DNA of 64,000 nt, taken from positions 744,001 through 808,000 of the forward strand of contig NZ_CP141822.1 in assembly GCF_035621455.1 (NCBI RefSeq), read 5' to 3'. The position numbers and the translations under genes were made by a program. This document shows, in pieces, positions 47,974-56,907 of the stretch. This DNA comes from Vibrio natriegens NBRC 15636 = ATCC 14048 = DSM 759 (GTDB taxonomy: Bacteria; Pseudomonadota; Gammaproteobacteria; Enterobacterales; Vibrionaceae). Position 1 is the stretch's first letter; the number at the start of each line of letters is the position of its first letter. The notes beneath the pieces were generated by a model. The model was not told the DNA's origin. It saw nothing but the letters and a program-made list of their open reading frames with translations, and made no database searches.

Positions 47974-50697
47974 TCATTTTACTGAAAACAGTCGTAGTCG
48001 GTTTGCATTACTAACGACAGTAATTGAAGACAGTGCCATCGCTGCTCCTGCAACTACGGGACTGAGTAAAAAGCCAAATGCTGGGTAAAGTACACCTGCC
48101 GCAACAGGTATGCCCAACGAGTTATAAACAAAGGCACCAAACAAGTTTTGTTTCATGTTTTTAAGTGTAGCGCGCGACAACTCTATTGCGTGCACCACGG
48201 CCATTGGTGAAGTGTTGAGAATCGTCATTTGCGCACTTTCTATCGCGACATCACAGCCGCTTCCCATTGCAATGCCAAGGTTGGCAAGTGCAAGAGCAGG
48301 CGCATCGTTAATGCCGTCTCCGACCATCGCCACAATATGGCCTTTAGATTGAAGTTGCTCGATGTGCTGGGCTTTTTCATCTGGTAAAACTTGTGCAATC
48401 ACTTCATCAATGCCGAGCTCTTTACCGATCGCATCAGCAACGTGCTGGTTATCACCCGTTAACATCACGGTTTTGATTCCCTGAGCTTTTAAAGCTGAAA
48501 GTGCTTCTTTAGCGTCTGACTTGATTGGATCGGCAATCGCGATCAGTCCGACTAACTCGTTATCCAGAGCCACAGCGACAGGCGTCCAAGCGTTTTTTGC
48601 ACTCTCTTCTATCGCTTGTTTTAGGTTACTTGTGTCAATGTTCTCGGCTTGCATAAATTGCAAAGAACCGATCAGCAATGGTTTACCTTGGTAAGTCGCT
48701 AAGATGCCACGTCCACGGACGTTTTCGAATTTGTCTAACGTGACTTCTCGCGCGTCTTGTTGTTTCGCAAAATCACACACGGCTTTGGCAAGTGGATGCT
48801 CAGACTGACGCTCTGCCGAATAGGCCATAGCAAGCAGCTCATCTTGACTGGTCGCGTGAGTAAAAACTTGCTGAACCGATGGTTTTCCTTGTGTCAGCGT
48901 GCCGGTTTTATCGAAGACGACCGTATCGACTTTACTGGCTAACTGCAGTGCATCAGCATCTTTAATTAAGATGCCCAACTCGGCGGCTTTGCCTACGCCA
49001 ACTGTGACGGAAAGAGGTGTAGCCAAGCCAAGTGCACAAGGGCAGGCGATGATGAGTACGGTTGTTGTCACCACGAGCATGTAGCTGGCTTTAGGCTCTG
49101 GACCTACTGCAAACCAAACCAACGCAGCAAGTAAGGCAATACCAACCACGACAGGTACAAATACCGCTGAGATTTGGTCGGCTAATTTGGCGATGGCTGG
49201 TTTACTGCTTTGAGCGGTTCTAACCATACGAATGATGCGCGCAAGCATCGTATTTGTACCAATGCCAGTGGCTTCGATAACCAAGCTACCGTCGGTGTTT
49301 AGCGTACCAGCAGAGACTTCTGCATCCAGCCCTTTTAGCACCGGGACAGGCTCTCCGGTTAGCATTGACTCGTCTATATAGGATTCGCCTTCGCGTACGG
49401 TGCCATCTACTGGCACTTTCTCGCCGGGCTTAATTCTTAATTTCATACCAAGCGTTATTTGCTCAATGCTGATGGTCTGATCGCCTTTCTCTGTAATAGC
49501 CGTCGCTTGTTGTGGTTGCAAGTTAATTAAAGCTTGTAATGAGCGAGTCGTGTTGGCCTTGGCTTTGGCTTCTATATAGTGACCGAGAGAAATCAAACCA
49601 ACGATCATTGCACTTGCTTCAAAATAGACGTGACGTGATGCGAGCGGGAACCAGTTTGGGAAAACCACTACGAGCATGGAGTAGAACCAAGCAGCACCTG
49701 TGCCCAATGCAACCAGTGTATCCATGGTTGCGCGTTTGTGAGTCGCCGCTAACCAAGCGTTGCTGAAGAAGTGGCGACCAGCAGTTGCCAGAAGCAGCAA
49801 ACATAAAAGACCGACCGCACCCCAAATGAACTGATCACTGGTGTGGCGAATCATCATGTTACCGCCAGCCACACCCCACAGCATTAAGGGAGCACCCACC
49901 ACTAAGCCAGCAATGGCATCAAATTTAAAGCGTTTTTGCTGTGCCAATTGCTGCTGCGCTTGCTTTTCTTGTTGTGTTGCGGCGTCTTGTAGGATTTCCG
50001 CTTGGTATCCTGCTTGTTTTACTGACTCGACAATCGCTTGGTGTAAGTCTTCTGAATCCTGAATCGCGAACACTAAGGCACTTTGTTCAGCAAGATTTAC
50101 CTGAGCTTTTTCTACACCTTCAACCTTAGTTAATGCTTTTTCGACTGAAGAAACGCAACTTGCGCAGGTCATTCCCTGGATTAGCATTTGCAGTTGAGTG
50201 CTGCTGGCTGGTGGAATGTCTTCCAGTGGTTTATCTGGTGCTTCGCTTTGTGCTGGTTGGGTTTCATCTTCAGGCTCGGCACTTTTAACTTCTGTACTTT
50301 CGGTGCCTGTGATGACTTCTTTACTCGCGGTGTAGCCTAAGCTCGCGACAAGATCGATGACTTGCTGTTCAGAAAGAAGAGTTCGGATATTTAATTGCGT
50401 CGTCGAAGCTTCAAATGAGATAACGTCTGCATTTGACTCTAATAAAGTAGAGAGCTTTCTGACACAGCCGCCACAGCTTAATCTGGACAAGTTAAAGTCA
50501 TAGGCGTGACCAGCCTGATAGCCCAAGGATTCTATAGACTCAACAATCTCGTTTAAAGAGGCATCGGTTTTGACTTCCACAGAGGTCGGGGACAAGTTGA
50601 GGATTTCAACACTATGGTTTGCATGTAAAGTTTTCTCAACTTTCCTTGCACAACCCATGCAGTTAAGCCCTGATAACGGTACTACAAACTGATTCAT
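47974..50697 (-). CDS. copA: Copper-exporting P1B-type ATPase
   Basis: 907-residue inner-membrane Cu(I) exporter. Three N-terminal heavy-metal-associated domains are visible with metal pairs Cys13/Cys16 (CMGC), Cys75/Cys78 (CGGC) and Cys178/Cys181 (CASC), one more than in E. coli CopA. Then membrane helices, the transport motif CPCALGLATP, the phosphorylation site DKTGTLTQG, and MVGDGINDAP. A Pro/Glu/Thr-rich linker of about 40 residues separates the second and third metal domains. Followed by the DUF411 gene. Confidence 0.97.
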   Translation of the reverse strand: MNQFVVPLSGLNCMGCARKVEKTLHANHSVEILNLSPTSVEVKTDASLNEIVESIESLGYQAGHAYDFNLSRLSCGGCVRKLSTLLESNADVISFEASTTQLNIRTLLSEQQVIDLVASLGYTASKEVITGTESTEVKSAEPEDETQPAQSEAPDKPLEDIPPASSTQLQMLIQGMTCASCVSSVEKALTKVEGVEKAQVNLAEQSALVFAIQDSEDLHQAIVESVKQAGYQAEILQDAATQQEKQAQQQLAQQKRFKFDAIAGLVVGAPLMLWGVAGGNMMIRHTSDQFIWGAVGLLCLLLLATAGRHFFSNAWLAATHKRATMDTLVALGTGAAWFYSMLVVVFPNWFPLASRHVYFEASAMIVGLISLGHYIEAKAKANTTRSLQALINLQPQQATAITEKGDQTISIEQITLGMKLRIKPGEKVPVDGTVREGESYIDESMLTGEPVPVLKGLDAEVSAGTLNTDGSLVIEATGIGTNTMLARIIRMVRTAQSSKPAIAKLADQISAVFVPVVVGIALLAALVWFAVGPEPKASYMLVVTTTVLIIACPCALGLATPLSVTVGVGKAAELGILIKDADALQLASKVDTVVFDKTGTLTQGKPSVQQVFTHATSQDELLAMAYSAERQSEHPLAKAVCDFAKQQDAREVTLDKFENVRGRGILATYQGKPLLIGSLQFMQAENIDTSNLKQAIEESAKNAWTPVAVALDNELVGLIAIADPIKSDAKEALSALKAQGIKTVMLTGDNQHVADAIGKELGIDEVIAQVLPDEKAQHIEQLQSKGHIVAMVGDGINDAPALALANLGIAMGSGCDVAIESAQMTILNTSPMAVVHAIELSRATLKNMKQNLFGAFVYNSLGIPVAAGVLYPAFGFLLSPVVAGAAMALSSITVVSNANRLRLFSVK

Positions 50698-50726
50698 AAC
50701 TTTTCCTCACTGATCGCAATATAGTG

Positions 50727-50757
50727 AGCTTAAACCTTACTGCAAGGGTAAGGTCAA
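50727..50757 (-). promoter_or_regulatory. CueR-type (MerR family) copA promoter
   Basis: On minus: -35 TTGACC (50752-50757) and -10 TAAGCT (50727-50732) separated by 19 bases, the over-long spacer typical of MerR-family promoters. The spacer carries a dyad over 50733-50754 with half-sites ACCTTAC and GTAAGGTT around a seven-base centre. It closely resembles the E. coli copA promoter, so copper-dependent CueR activation is expected. No cueR gene is in the window. Confidence 0.88.
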
Positions 50758-50831
50758 GGTTTGTTATCAATGAAGTTAATTTCGTTGAACCCCGCATCGA
50801 GAGGTTATTTGGGTATATGAACACGGAAGGA

Positions 50832-50859
50832 TTGTAGTATTGACTTACGATGGTAAAAT
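50832..50859 (+). promoter_or_regulatory. Probable gltX promoter
   Basis: TTGTAG (50832-50837), a 16-base spacer, TAAAAT (50854-50859), about 70 bases before gltX. A second TTGACA-like hexamer near 50876 is followed by no clear -10. Confidence 0.45.
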
Positions 50860-50927
50860 GTCGCCACTTTTATCCTTGACAATACAACGAGAACCCTCTC
50901 GTTGAACATTAACCCTAAGGAACTCAA

Positions 50928-52355
50928 ATGACGGTTAAAACTCGTTTTGCTCCTAGCCCAACTGGCTATCTACACGTTGGTGGTGCGCGTACGGCACTGT
51001 ATTCTTGGCTATATGCTAAAAACCAAGGTGGTGAATTCGTTCTGCGTATCGAAGATACAGACCTTGAGCGTAACTCTAAAGAAGCGGTTGATGCGATTCT
51101 GGAAGGTATGGAATGGCTAGGTCTGGAGTGGGATGAAGGTCCTTACTACCAAACTCAACGTTTTGACCGTTACAACGAAATGGTTGATAAGCTGGTTGCT
51201 GAAGACAAAGCATACAAATGTTACGCATCTAAAGAGCTACTGGATGAGATTCGTGCAGAGCAAGAAGTGAACAAAGAAATGCCTCGCTACGATGCTAACC
51301 ATCCTAAAATCAAAGCGGCAAACGATGCGGCGAAAGATGGTGATCCTTGCGTAATTCGTTTCCGCAACCCGAAAGAGGGTAGTGTTGTATTTGAAGACCA
51401 AATCCGTGGTCGTATCGAAATCCGTAACGAGCAGATGGATGACTTGATCATTCGCCGTACTGATGGTTCACCAACGTACAACTTCTGTGTTGTGGTTGAT
51501 GACTGGGATATGGGCATCACACACGTTGTTCGTGGTGAGGATCACATCAACAACACACCTCGTCAGATCAACATTTACGAAGCACTAGGTGCACCAGTAC
51601 CTACATTTGCTCACTGTGCAATGATTCTGGGTGACGACGGTGCGAAACTGTCTAAACGTCACGGCGCTGTATCGGTAATGCAGTACCGCGATATGGGTTA
51701 CCTACCAGCTGCCCTAAACAACTACCTTGTTCGTCTGGGCTGGTCTCACGGTGACCAAGAAATCTTCACTCAAGAAGAAATGATTAATCTGTTTAGTCTG
51801 GACGCCGTATCTAAGTCAGCGTCTGCATTTAACACAGATAAGCTGCAGTGGCTAAACAACCACTACATCAAGAGCTCTGATCCAGCGTACGTTGCAGAGC
51901 ACTTACAATGGCACCTAGACCAACAGAAGCTGGACGTGACAAACGGCCCTGCAATCACTGAAGTGATCAAATTGGTTGGTGAGCGTTGTAATACCCTTGT
52001 TGAACTGGCTGAGCAGATTCGCTACTTCTACGAAGATTTCTCTGAGTTTGAAGCGGGCGCTGCGAAGAAACACCTACGTGGTGTAGCAAAAGAGCCTCTA
52101 GAGCTTGCACTTGCAAAAGCAGAAGCGTTAACTGAGTGGACAACTGAAAGCATCAAAGATGGTGTAATTACAGCTGTTTGCGAAGAGCTAGAAATCGGCA
52201 TGGGTAAAATTGGTATGCCGCTACGTGTAGCAGTAACAGGCGGTGGTCAGTCTCCATCTGTTGACGCAGTTATGGCTCTAATTGGTCAAGAGCGTTGTAT
52301 TGCTCGTATTAAAATGGCCTTAGCGTTTATTGCTGAACGTGAAGCTAATGCATAA
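50928..52355 (+). CDS. gltX: Glutamyl-tRNA synthetase
   Basis: Class I synthetase making Glu-tRNA for translation and for haem synthesis through HemA. 475 residues; HIGH-type motif in [14 protein letters not shown] (near residue 10) and KMSKS-type motif AKLSKRHG near residue 240. AAGGAAC lies before the ATG. Monocistronic, with a terminator at 52375-52404. Confidence 0.98.
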   Translation: MTVKTRFAPSPTGYLHVGGARTALYSWLYAKNQGGEFVLRIEDTDLERNSKEAVDAILEGMEWLGLEWDEGPYYQTQRFDRYNEMVDKLVAEDKAYKCYASKELLDEIRAEQEVNKEMPRYDANHPKIKAANDAAKDGDPCVIRFRNPKEGSVVFEDQIRGRIEIRNEQMDDLIIRRTDGSPTYNFCVVVDDWDMGITHVVRGEDHINNTPRQINIYEALGAPVPTFAHCAMILGDDGAKLSKRHGAVSVMQYRDMGYLPAALNNYLVRLGWSHGDQEIFTQEEMINLFSLDAVSKSASAFNTDKLQWLNNHYIKSSDPAYVAEHLQWHLDQQKLDVTNGPAITEVIKLVGERCNTLVELAEQIRYFYEDFSEFEAGAAKKHLRGVAKEPLELALAKAEALTEWTTESIKDGVITAVCEELEIGMGKIGMPLRVAVTGGGQSPSVDAVMALIGQERCIARIKMALAFIAEREANA

Positions 52356-52374
52356 TTCAATTGCATAGATATTC

Positions 52375-52404
52375 AAAAACCGCGGTAATTTCCGCGGTTT
52401 TTTT
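52375..52404 (+). terminator. gltX terminator
   Basis: Stem AAAAACCGCGG (52375-52385) with CCGCGGTTTTT (52392-52402) and a further T run. Confidence 0.92.
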
Positions 52405-52975
52405 ATGTCTAAAGAATGTAATAAAAGCGAAAGTAGTGAACAGATTTGACTGATGTACATGCTATGTCGGCGTGTTGATGTTTGTTTTTTGATAAATTTT
52501 TGTAATTAAAGATCGTGGTTTTTAGTGCTTATTCAATGGCTGATTTTCAAACTATCCCTCTGATTAATATCTACTATCTATAAAGTTCCCCAAGTGGCAT
52601 CTCAATAGTGAGACAAATATCTGCATTAGTTACTTTGTTGTGACTTTTGGCGCAAACGTTTGCGTCGTTGTCACGATAGGCTTTTGGTGCTCTATATCAC
52701 ATAATGTTTGCGGTTTTGATGACACTAAACTGACAGTTTTGGGATTTTTCTCGAGATTTCTTAGCGTTATAGTTCATCTCGTCAGTGGGACCCAAATAGC
52801 GGTCCCGAATACTGTACAGGAATGCTACCCGAGCAACTTTTGATAAATAATTTGCATGTATATGCACGAAGTTGGCTTCGGTAATACGCTCAAGGAATGA
52901 ATCAAATTGGAATACAACGTCAGTCGGCGACGCATTTCGTGATCTAATAAAAGTAATTCTTAATAGGAATCAATA
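52405..52975 (+). promoter_or_regulatory. 571-base region upstream of ompA
   Basis: No supported gene. It holds a perfect 14-base palindrome CGCAAACGTTTGCG (52651-52664) identical in core to PurR operators, 312 bases before the ompA start; a hairpin GGGACC (52787-52792) with GGTCCC (52801-52806); and a small dyad TGCAT-GTAT-ATGCA near 52855. A long 5' leader for ompA or an unannotated small RNA is possible. A 67-codon open frame at 52640-52843 has no Shine-Dalgarno or family match and is not called. Confidence 0.45.
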
Positions 52976-53926
52976 ATGAAAAAACTAGCAGCGGTAATTT
53001 CAGCATCTTTACTTATGGCATCAGCGGCTCAAGCCGAAGTTTATGTTGGCGGTAAAATGGGTAAATCTTGGTTGGAAGATGCTTGTGTAGCAGGTCAATC
53101 TTGCGATAAAGATGACTCGACTCTTGGTGCTTTTGTTGGTTACGAATTCAATGACTACATTGCAGTTGAAGCAGGTTTTGACAATGTTGGTGATTTTGAT
53201 AACACCTCTTTCGGTGGTCACGTAGAAGCTATCACCCTTGCGCCTAAATTCAGCCTACCAATCACTGAAGACATCGCACTTTACGGTAAAGTGGGTGGCG
53301 CTTACGTAATGTTCGATGGTAAAGACGATTACTCTTACCTTGGTGCGGCAGGTCTTGAGTTCAACCTAAGCCAAAATGTTACAGCTCGTGCGGAATACCA
53401 AACTATCACTGACATCAACAACGATATAGTTCGCGCAACAGGCAATACAGCGACCCTAGGTGTTTCATTCAAATTCGGTGGCAGCGAAGAGCCAGTTGTT
53501 GAAGAAGCGCCAATCGTTGAAGAAGTGGTTGTTGTAGAAGAGCCAGTCGTTGTAACGAAAACATTTGAAACTCAAACTATCGGTACTGGTGGCTTCGATC
53601 TAAACAGCACAACACTAAAACCTGAAAGCGCAGCTAAACTAGACAACTTGGTTGCTTTCCTAAACGAGCATCCACAAGCGAATGTTGAAGTGGTAGGCTA
53701 CACAGATGCTTCTGGCGCTGCATCATACAACCAAAAAGTTTCTGAGAAACGCGCAGAATCTGTTGCTAACGCGCTAGTAGAAAAAGGCATTGATGCATCA
53801 CGCATCCACGCTCGTGGTGAAGGTGAAAACAACCCTATCGCATCAAACGAAACGCGTGAAGGTCGTCAACAAAACCGTCGCGTAGAAGTGATTGTTCCTG
53901 AATTTGAATACCAAGTTCAGCAATAA
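52976..53926 (+). CDS. ompA: OmpA-family outer-membrane protein
   Basis: 316 residues: signal peptide ending AAQA (near residue 20), an eight-strand OmpA-like barrel (to about 165), a Glu/Val/Pro-rich hinge (EEPVVEEAPIVEEVV region) and a C-terminal OmpA domain that binds peptidoglycan, with NVEVVGYTDASGA, RAESVANALVEKG and the Asn-Arg-Arg motif QQNRRVEVIV. Codon bias suggests high expression. Vibrios carry several paralogues, so the symbol denotes the family. Confidence 0.9.
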   Translation: MKKLAAVISASLLMASAAQAEVYVGGKMGKSWLEDACVAGQSCDKDDSTLGAFVGYEFNDYIAVEAGFDNVGDFDNTSFGGHVEAITLAPKFSLPITEDIALYGKVGGAYVMFDGKDDYSYLGAAGLEFNLSQNVTARAEYQTITDINNDIVRATGNTATLGVSFKFGGSEEPVVEEAPIVEEVVVVEEPVVVTKTFETQTIGTGGFDLNSTTLKPESAAKLDNLVAFLNEHPQANVEVVGYTDASGAASYNQKVSEKRAESVANALVEKGIDASRIHARGEGENNPIASNETREGRQQNRRVEVIVPEFEYQVQQ

Positions 53927-53958
53927 GATACTATTTAAACAAATAGAGTCCTGAATTT

Positions 53959-53996
53959 AAATGCCCCAAAGCGTTAGCGCTTTGGGGCATTTTTAT
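53959..53996 (+). terminator. ompA terminator
   Basis: Fifteen-base-pair perfect stem, 53959-53973 (AAATGCCCCAAAGCG) with 53978-53992, TTAG loop and T run. Confidence 0.93.
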
Positions 53997-54050
53997 AACT
54001 ACTGTCGATGCAAAAACCAGTAACAGCCTAAAATGACTTAGTACATTGGG

Positions 54051-54557
54051 TTATTTAAGATCGATACTGTTTAGGCGTCCCATGAACGTAAGTATTTCCA
54101 GATTTTCCTTGTGAGCTTCCAGCAGTGCTTTTTTGGTTTGCATGTATGCGGCAAGCTTGCCGTATTTACTGATTGAGCGCACAACCGTCTTGTACTTATA
54201 TTCTCCGCGTTCGTTAAACTCTCGCCACTTGGCAATGTAACAAGTGTCTCGATTGTCTGGATTCTCTAGAGTTGGATTGGGTTTATGAACGATTTTCGGT
54301 TCAACACTGTGCGGTAATCTTGTCATCAGATAGGGATCTTTCAAAAGGCGCCGCCAAAACTTGCCCCACATCTGCTGTCCCAATTCATTTCTCAATTTAA
54401 TGGCTTTCTTTAGTCCCTTCTCCTCTCCAATGCGCACGAACCCTACAGAGCGGTGAAGTACCGTATCCTCTGGGGTGTGGATGTGGATCTTAAAGGCTGT
54501 TTTGCCTTTGGATATAAAACGGTGTCCGGTATTTGTAATTAAATTGCTCTTAGACAT
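54051..54557 (-). CDS. Uncharacterised basic protein, possibly AP2-like DNA-binding
   Basis: 168 residues from the ATG at 54557 (MSKSNLITNTG); the frame is open to 54611 with a hydrophobic stretch that is probably not translated. Neither start has a good Shine-Dalgarno. The protein is very basic (Lys, Arg, His) and soluble. Residues 8-62, with HRFISKGKTAFKIHIH and then GLKKAIKLRNEL, have the shape of an AP2-type DNA-binding fold (beta strands then an amphipathic helix), and a second similar unit CYIAKWREFNERGEYKYKTVVRSISKYGKLAAY may follow at about 120-152. That reading is inference from pattern only. Monocistronic, next to a tRNA-Arg gene. Confidence 0.6.
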   Translation of the reverse strand: MSKSNLITNTGHRFISKGKTAFKIHIHTPEDTVLHRSVGFVRIGEEKGLKKAIKLRNELGQQMWGKFWRRLLKDPYLMTRLPHSVEPKIVHKPNPTLENPDNRDTCYIAKWREFNERGEYKYKTVVRSISKYGKLAAYMQTKKALLEAHKENLEILTFMGRLNSIDLK

Positions 54558-54747
54558 AGTGCTAACTAATATTCTTATTAATAGCCAAAAAGGGTAAGCA
54601 AAACTCATCAATAATTAAAGTCATAAAATATAAAACTGTAAATAGCTGCGTTTAAAATTGGTTTTGTGCCGTTAGTGAATGTTCTAGAAAAAGACGCTGA
54701 GTGAGCTTCTAATGAATCGTCTCAAGTGATGTCAGATCAAGGGAAAA

Positions 54748-54781
54748 GAAAAAAACCTTAGTTCAATCGCGAACTAAGGTT
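54748..54781 (-). terminator. tRNA-Arg terminator
   Basis: Eleven-base-pair perfect stem AACCTTAGTTC (54754-54764) with GAACTAAGGTT (54771-54781) and a run of A on the low side, i.e. T on minus, directly after the tRNA 3' end. Confidence 0.9.
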
Positions 54782-54787
54782 CTGATG

Positions 54788-54864
54788 TGGCGCCCCCAGT
54801 AGGATTCGAACCTACGACCTGTCCCTTAGGAGGGGACTGCGCTATCCAGCTGTGCCATGAGGGC
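54788..54864 (-). tRNA. tRNA-Arg(CCU)
   Basis: 77 bases with encoded CCA. Acceptor GCCCTCA pairs with TGGGGGC (one G-U); anticodon loop CTCCTAA gives CCU, reading AGG. Single gene with its own terminator. Confidence 0.95.
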
Positions 54865-54956
54865 GTAATACCAGCTACTGCAGTTGGTATAATCAAATAA
54901 GATGCGTCATCTATAATATTCAAAAGTACGCATATCTCAAGGCCTAATGTTGTCTT

Positions 54957-56090
54957 TTAGAGTATCTTGTTCATTACATCGCCAATTTGAACGCTTGATG
55001 ACAGGTTGGGTTGATCGATGCTCAGTTCTGCTTCGTGTTCATAAACGCGCGACACGGTTAAGGTCACTTCACTTTGCGATACTTTGTTACGTGGTAAACC
55101 ACTTTGATCGATAAAAGACGCGGTGTGCCACAATTGCAATTTGTCGCCCTCTTTAACACCGTGCATACGGCCTAAATCCATAGTGACGGTGTTTCCGTAG
55201 ACAGCCACTACTTCCGGCAAGGTTATCTTACAAGACAGTTCTGATTCCAAATCTAACATGATGTTACGGCTTACGCGCAGCATCATTTCACCATAAGTAG
55301 AGGCCCAGAATCGCGCGCTTCGTGTGTCGACCTGACTGGTTTTTGCAAACGGCCAGCGAGCGACTTCGCGGTAGGTTTTATAAAAGACTTCATGGCCAGT
55401 TTTGCCATCATAAACTTTCATCTCTAAGGCAAACTGCCGGTTGATGATGTCATCTTTGAGTACTTTAGATTCAATTGTCGCGGTTAAGTCAGTAATGACG
55501 CCACCAATGATGTACTGTGCTCCATTGTCCTCGGCAATCATCTGAGTGCGAGCAGGGTAGTTGCGGCTAATCGAGTAGTCGGTAGTGCCGACAGAAACGA
55601 AACTGTGCGAGGTCTGATCGAGCTGACGATTCACAACGTGGCTAAAGTCATCACCAACTTGATAAATTTGTCCCATCACGGCTTGTTGAGGAGAGGCGAC
55701 ATCAATATTCCCAACCAGGATGGTTTTTTTGTATTGAGCCGTGTGGCAACCCATTGCCGATGGGTAGATGTCGACACGGAGCTTTATCTCCATCTTACCA
55801 CTTCGCTTTCGCTCTGATTCAACCAGGATGTAGCGTACTTCATGGTTAGTGAACTGATACTCTTTGCGGTTTTCTTCCAATAGCGGCATTAAATTACTGA
55901 TGCTGCCAATATCTGCCCCCGAAAAGTTGACGGCTTTAAAAAGCGCATCCTCTAAGGCGTGTAGCCTTGCCGCATCGTCCGAAGATACGATCGTGGCAAC
56001 GCCTGTCACTTCGTACCACGCGGCGACTGCGCGAAAAGGCAGAAGCAGAACGAAAGTGATTGATAATACGCTGATTAATATTTTTTTCAT
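54957..56090 (-). CDS. flgT: Flagellar H-ring protein FlgT
   Basis: Periplasmic protein that builds the H ring around the basal body of the Vibrio sodium-driven polar flagellum and supports MotX/MotY T-ring assembly. From the ATG at 56090 it has 377 residues: signal peptide ending RAVAA, N-terminal domain starting WYEVTGVATIVSSDD, middle domain, and C-terminal domain with KEGDKLQLWH. The frame is open to 56234 but the extension is not family-like. A sigma-54 promoter lies at 56179-56193. It is divergent from flgOP. Confidence 0.95.
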   Translation of the reverse strand: MKKILISVLSITFVLLLPFRAVAAWYEVTGVATIVSSDDAARLHALEDALFKAVNFSGADIGSISNLMPLLEENRKEYQFTNHEVRYILVESERKRSGKMEIKLRVDIYPSAMGCHTAQYKKTILVGNIDVASPQQAVMGQIYQVGDDFSHVVNRQLDQTSHSFVSVGTTDYSISRNYPARTQMIAEDNGAQYIIGGVITDLTATIESKVLKDDIINRQFALEMKVYDGKTGHEVFYKTYREVARWPFAKTSQVDTRSARFWASTYGEMMLRVSRNIMLDLESELSCKITLPEVVAVYGNTVTMDLGRMHGVKEGDKLQLWHTASFIDQSGLPRNKVSQSEVTLTVSRVYEHEAELSIDQPNLSSSVQIGDVMNKIL

Positions 56091-56178
56091 GGCTTGTAAC
56101 CGTTCAGGTATAAATATTGCTAAAACAAACATCAGTGAAGTTTGGTAGCGCTTTCTAGTTTGGACAGGCAAAAGAAAA

Positions 56179-56193
56179 GCAAAGACTGTTCCA
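56179..56193 (-). promoter_or_regulatory. Sigma-54 promoter of flgT
   Basis: On minus TGGAACAGTCTTTGC, matching TGGCAC-N5-TTGC with the invariant GG and GC exactly ten bases apart. It lies about 90 bases before the flgT start. Sigma-54/FlrC control is established for many polar flagellar genes in Vibrio. Confidence 0.75.
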
Positions 56194-56204
56194 AGATTTC
56201 GTTT

Positions 56205-56222
56205 CTTGTCATGAATGACAAG
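56205..56222. promoter_or_regulatory. Palindrome between flgT and flgO
   Basis: CTTGTCAT-GA-ATGACAAG, perfect eight-base arms around two bases. It is about 12 bases upstream of the flgT sigma-54 promoter and 38 bases before the flgO start, so one protein could influence both. The binding protein is unknown to me. Confidence 0.5.
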
Positions 56223-56259
56223 GAACAGTGACACCCAAGATTATCTGGAGAATCAATCC

Positions 56260-56898
56260 ATGAAAAAATGGCTTGCTGCCGCATCGATGATGACGCTTTT
56301 GACATCGTGCGCGTATTCACCAATTTACAATGGTAAAGAACCCTATTCAGGCAGTCAGTTCATGCTGATGGATAGCCCGCGTCATACGATGGACTTTTTT
56401 ATTGAAAGCATGACGGAAGAGTTGATGGTTTCTAACGTCGCGGTCTCTGCGCGTACGCCTATTGCGATCACATCATTCGTTGATTTACAGAATATGGATG
56501 CAACCAATTGGTTGGGGAACTCGGTATCTGAAGGATTCATCCATCAGTTCCAGCGTCGTGGATTTAAAGTGGTGGACTTTAAAACGACGGGCTCGATCCA
56601 GGTCACTCAACAAGGTGACTTTGCATTGAGCAGAGACTGGAGCGATCTCGCGCAAGAGCAGGAAATCCAATACGTATTAACTGGCACTATGCTACGCCAA
56701 GAAGGTGGTGTGCTTGTAAACGCTCGCGTGGTTGGGATGCAAAGCCGAATTGTTGTAGCAACGGCACAGGGCTTTTTGCCTGCGGATCGTATTGGCCGCG
56801 ACTTAGATACGCTGAACAGTATTCGTACTCAAGATGGCGTGCTGATTCGTTCAGACCCGACGATTCGTCAGCCATACACTGTGATTCTCCGCCCATAG
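56260..56898 (+). CDS. flgO: Flagellar outer-membrane lipoprotein FlgO
   Basis: Outer-membrane protein needed for stable sheathed flagellum assembly and motility in Vibrio. 212 residues from the ATG at 56260 (GGAG ten bases upstream); signal peptide with lipobox LTSC (Cys16). The FlgO domain, roughly residues 60-170, includes the motif PIAITSFVDLQNMD. Followed by flgP after nine bases. Confidence 0.94.
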   Translation: MKKWLAAASMMTLLTSCAYSPIYNGKEPYSGSQFMLMDSPRHTMDFFIESMTEELMVSNVAVSARTPIAITSFVDLQNMDATNWLGNSVSEGFIHQFQRRGFKVVDFKTTGSIQVTQQGDFALSRDWSDLAQEQEIQYVLTGTMLRQEGGVLVNARVVGMQSRIVVATAQGFLPADRIGRDLDTLNSIRTQDGVLIRSDPTIRQPYTVILRP

Positions 56899-56907
56899 GA
56901 CAGAGCC

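Noticed and set aside
52640..52843. 67-codon plus-strand frame upstream of ompA
   Set aside because: It overlaps the PurR-like palindrome and a hairpin; no start signal or homology pattern.
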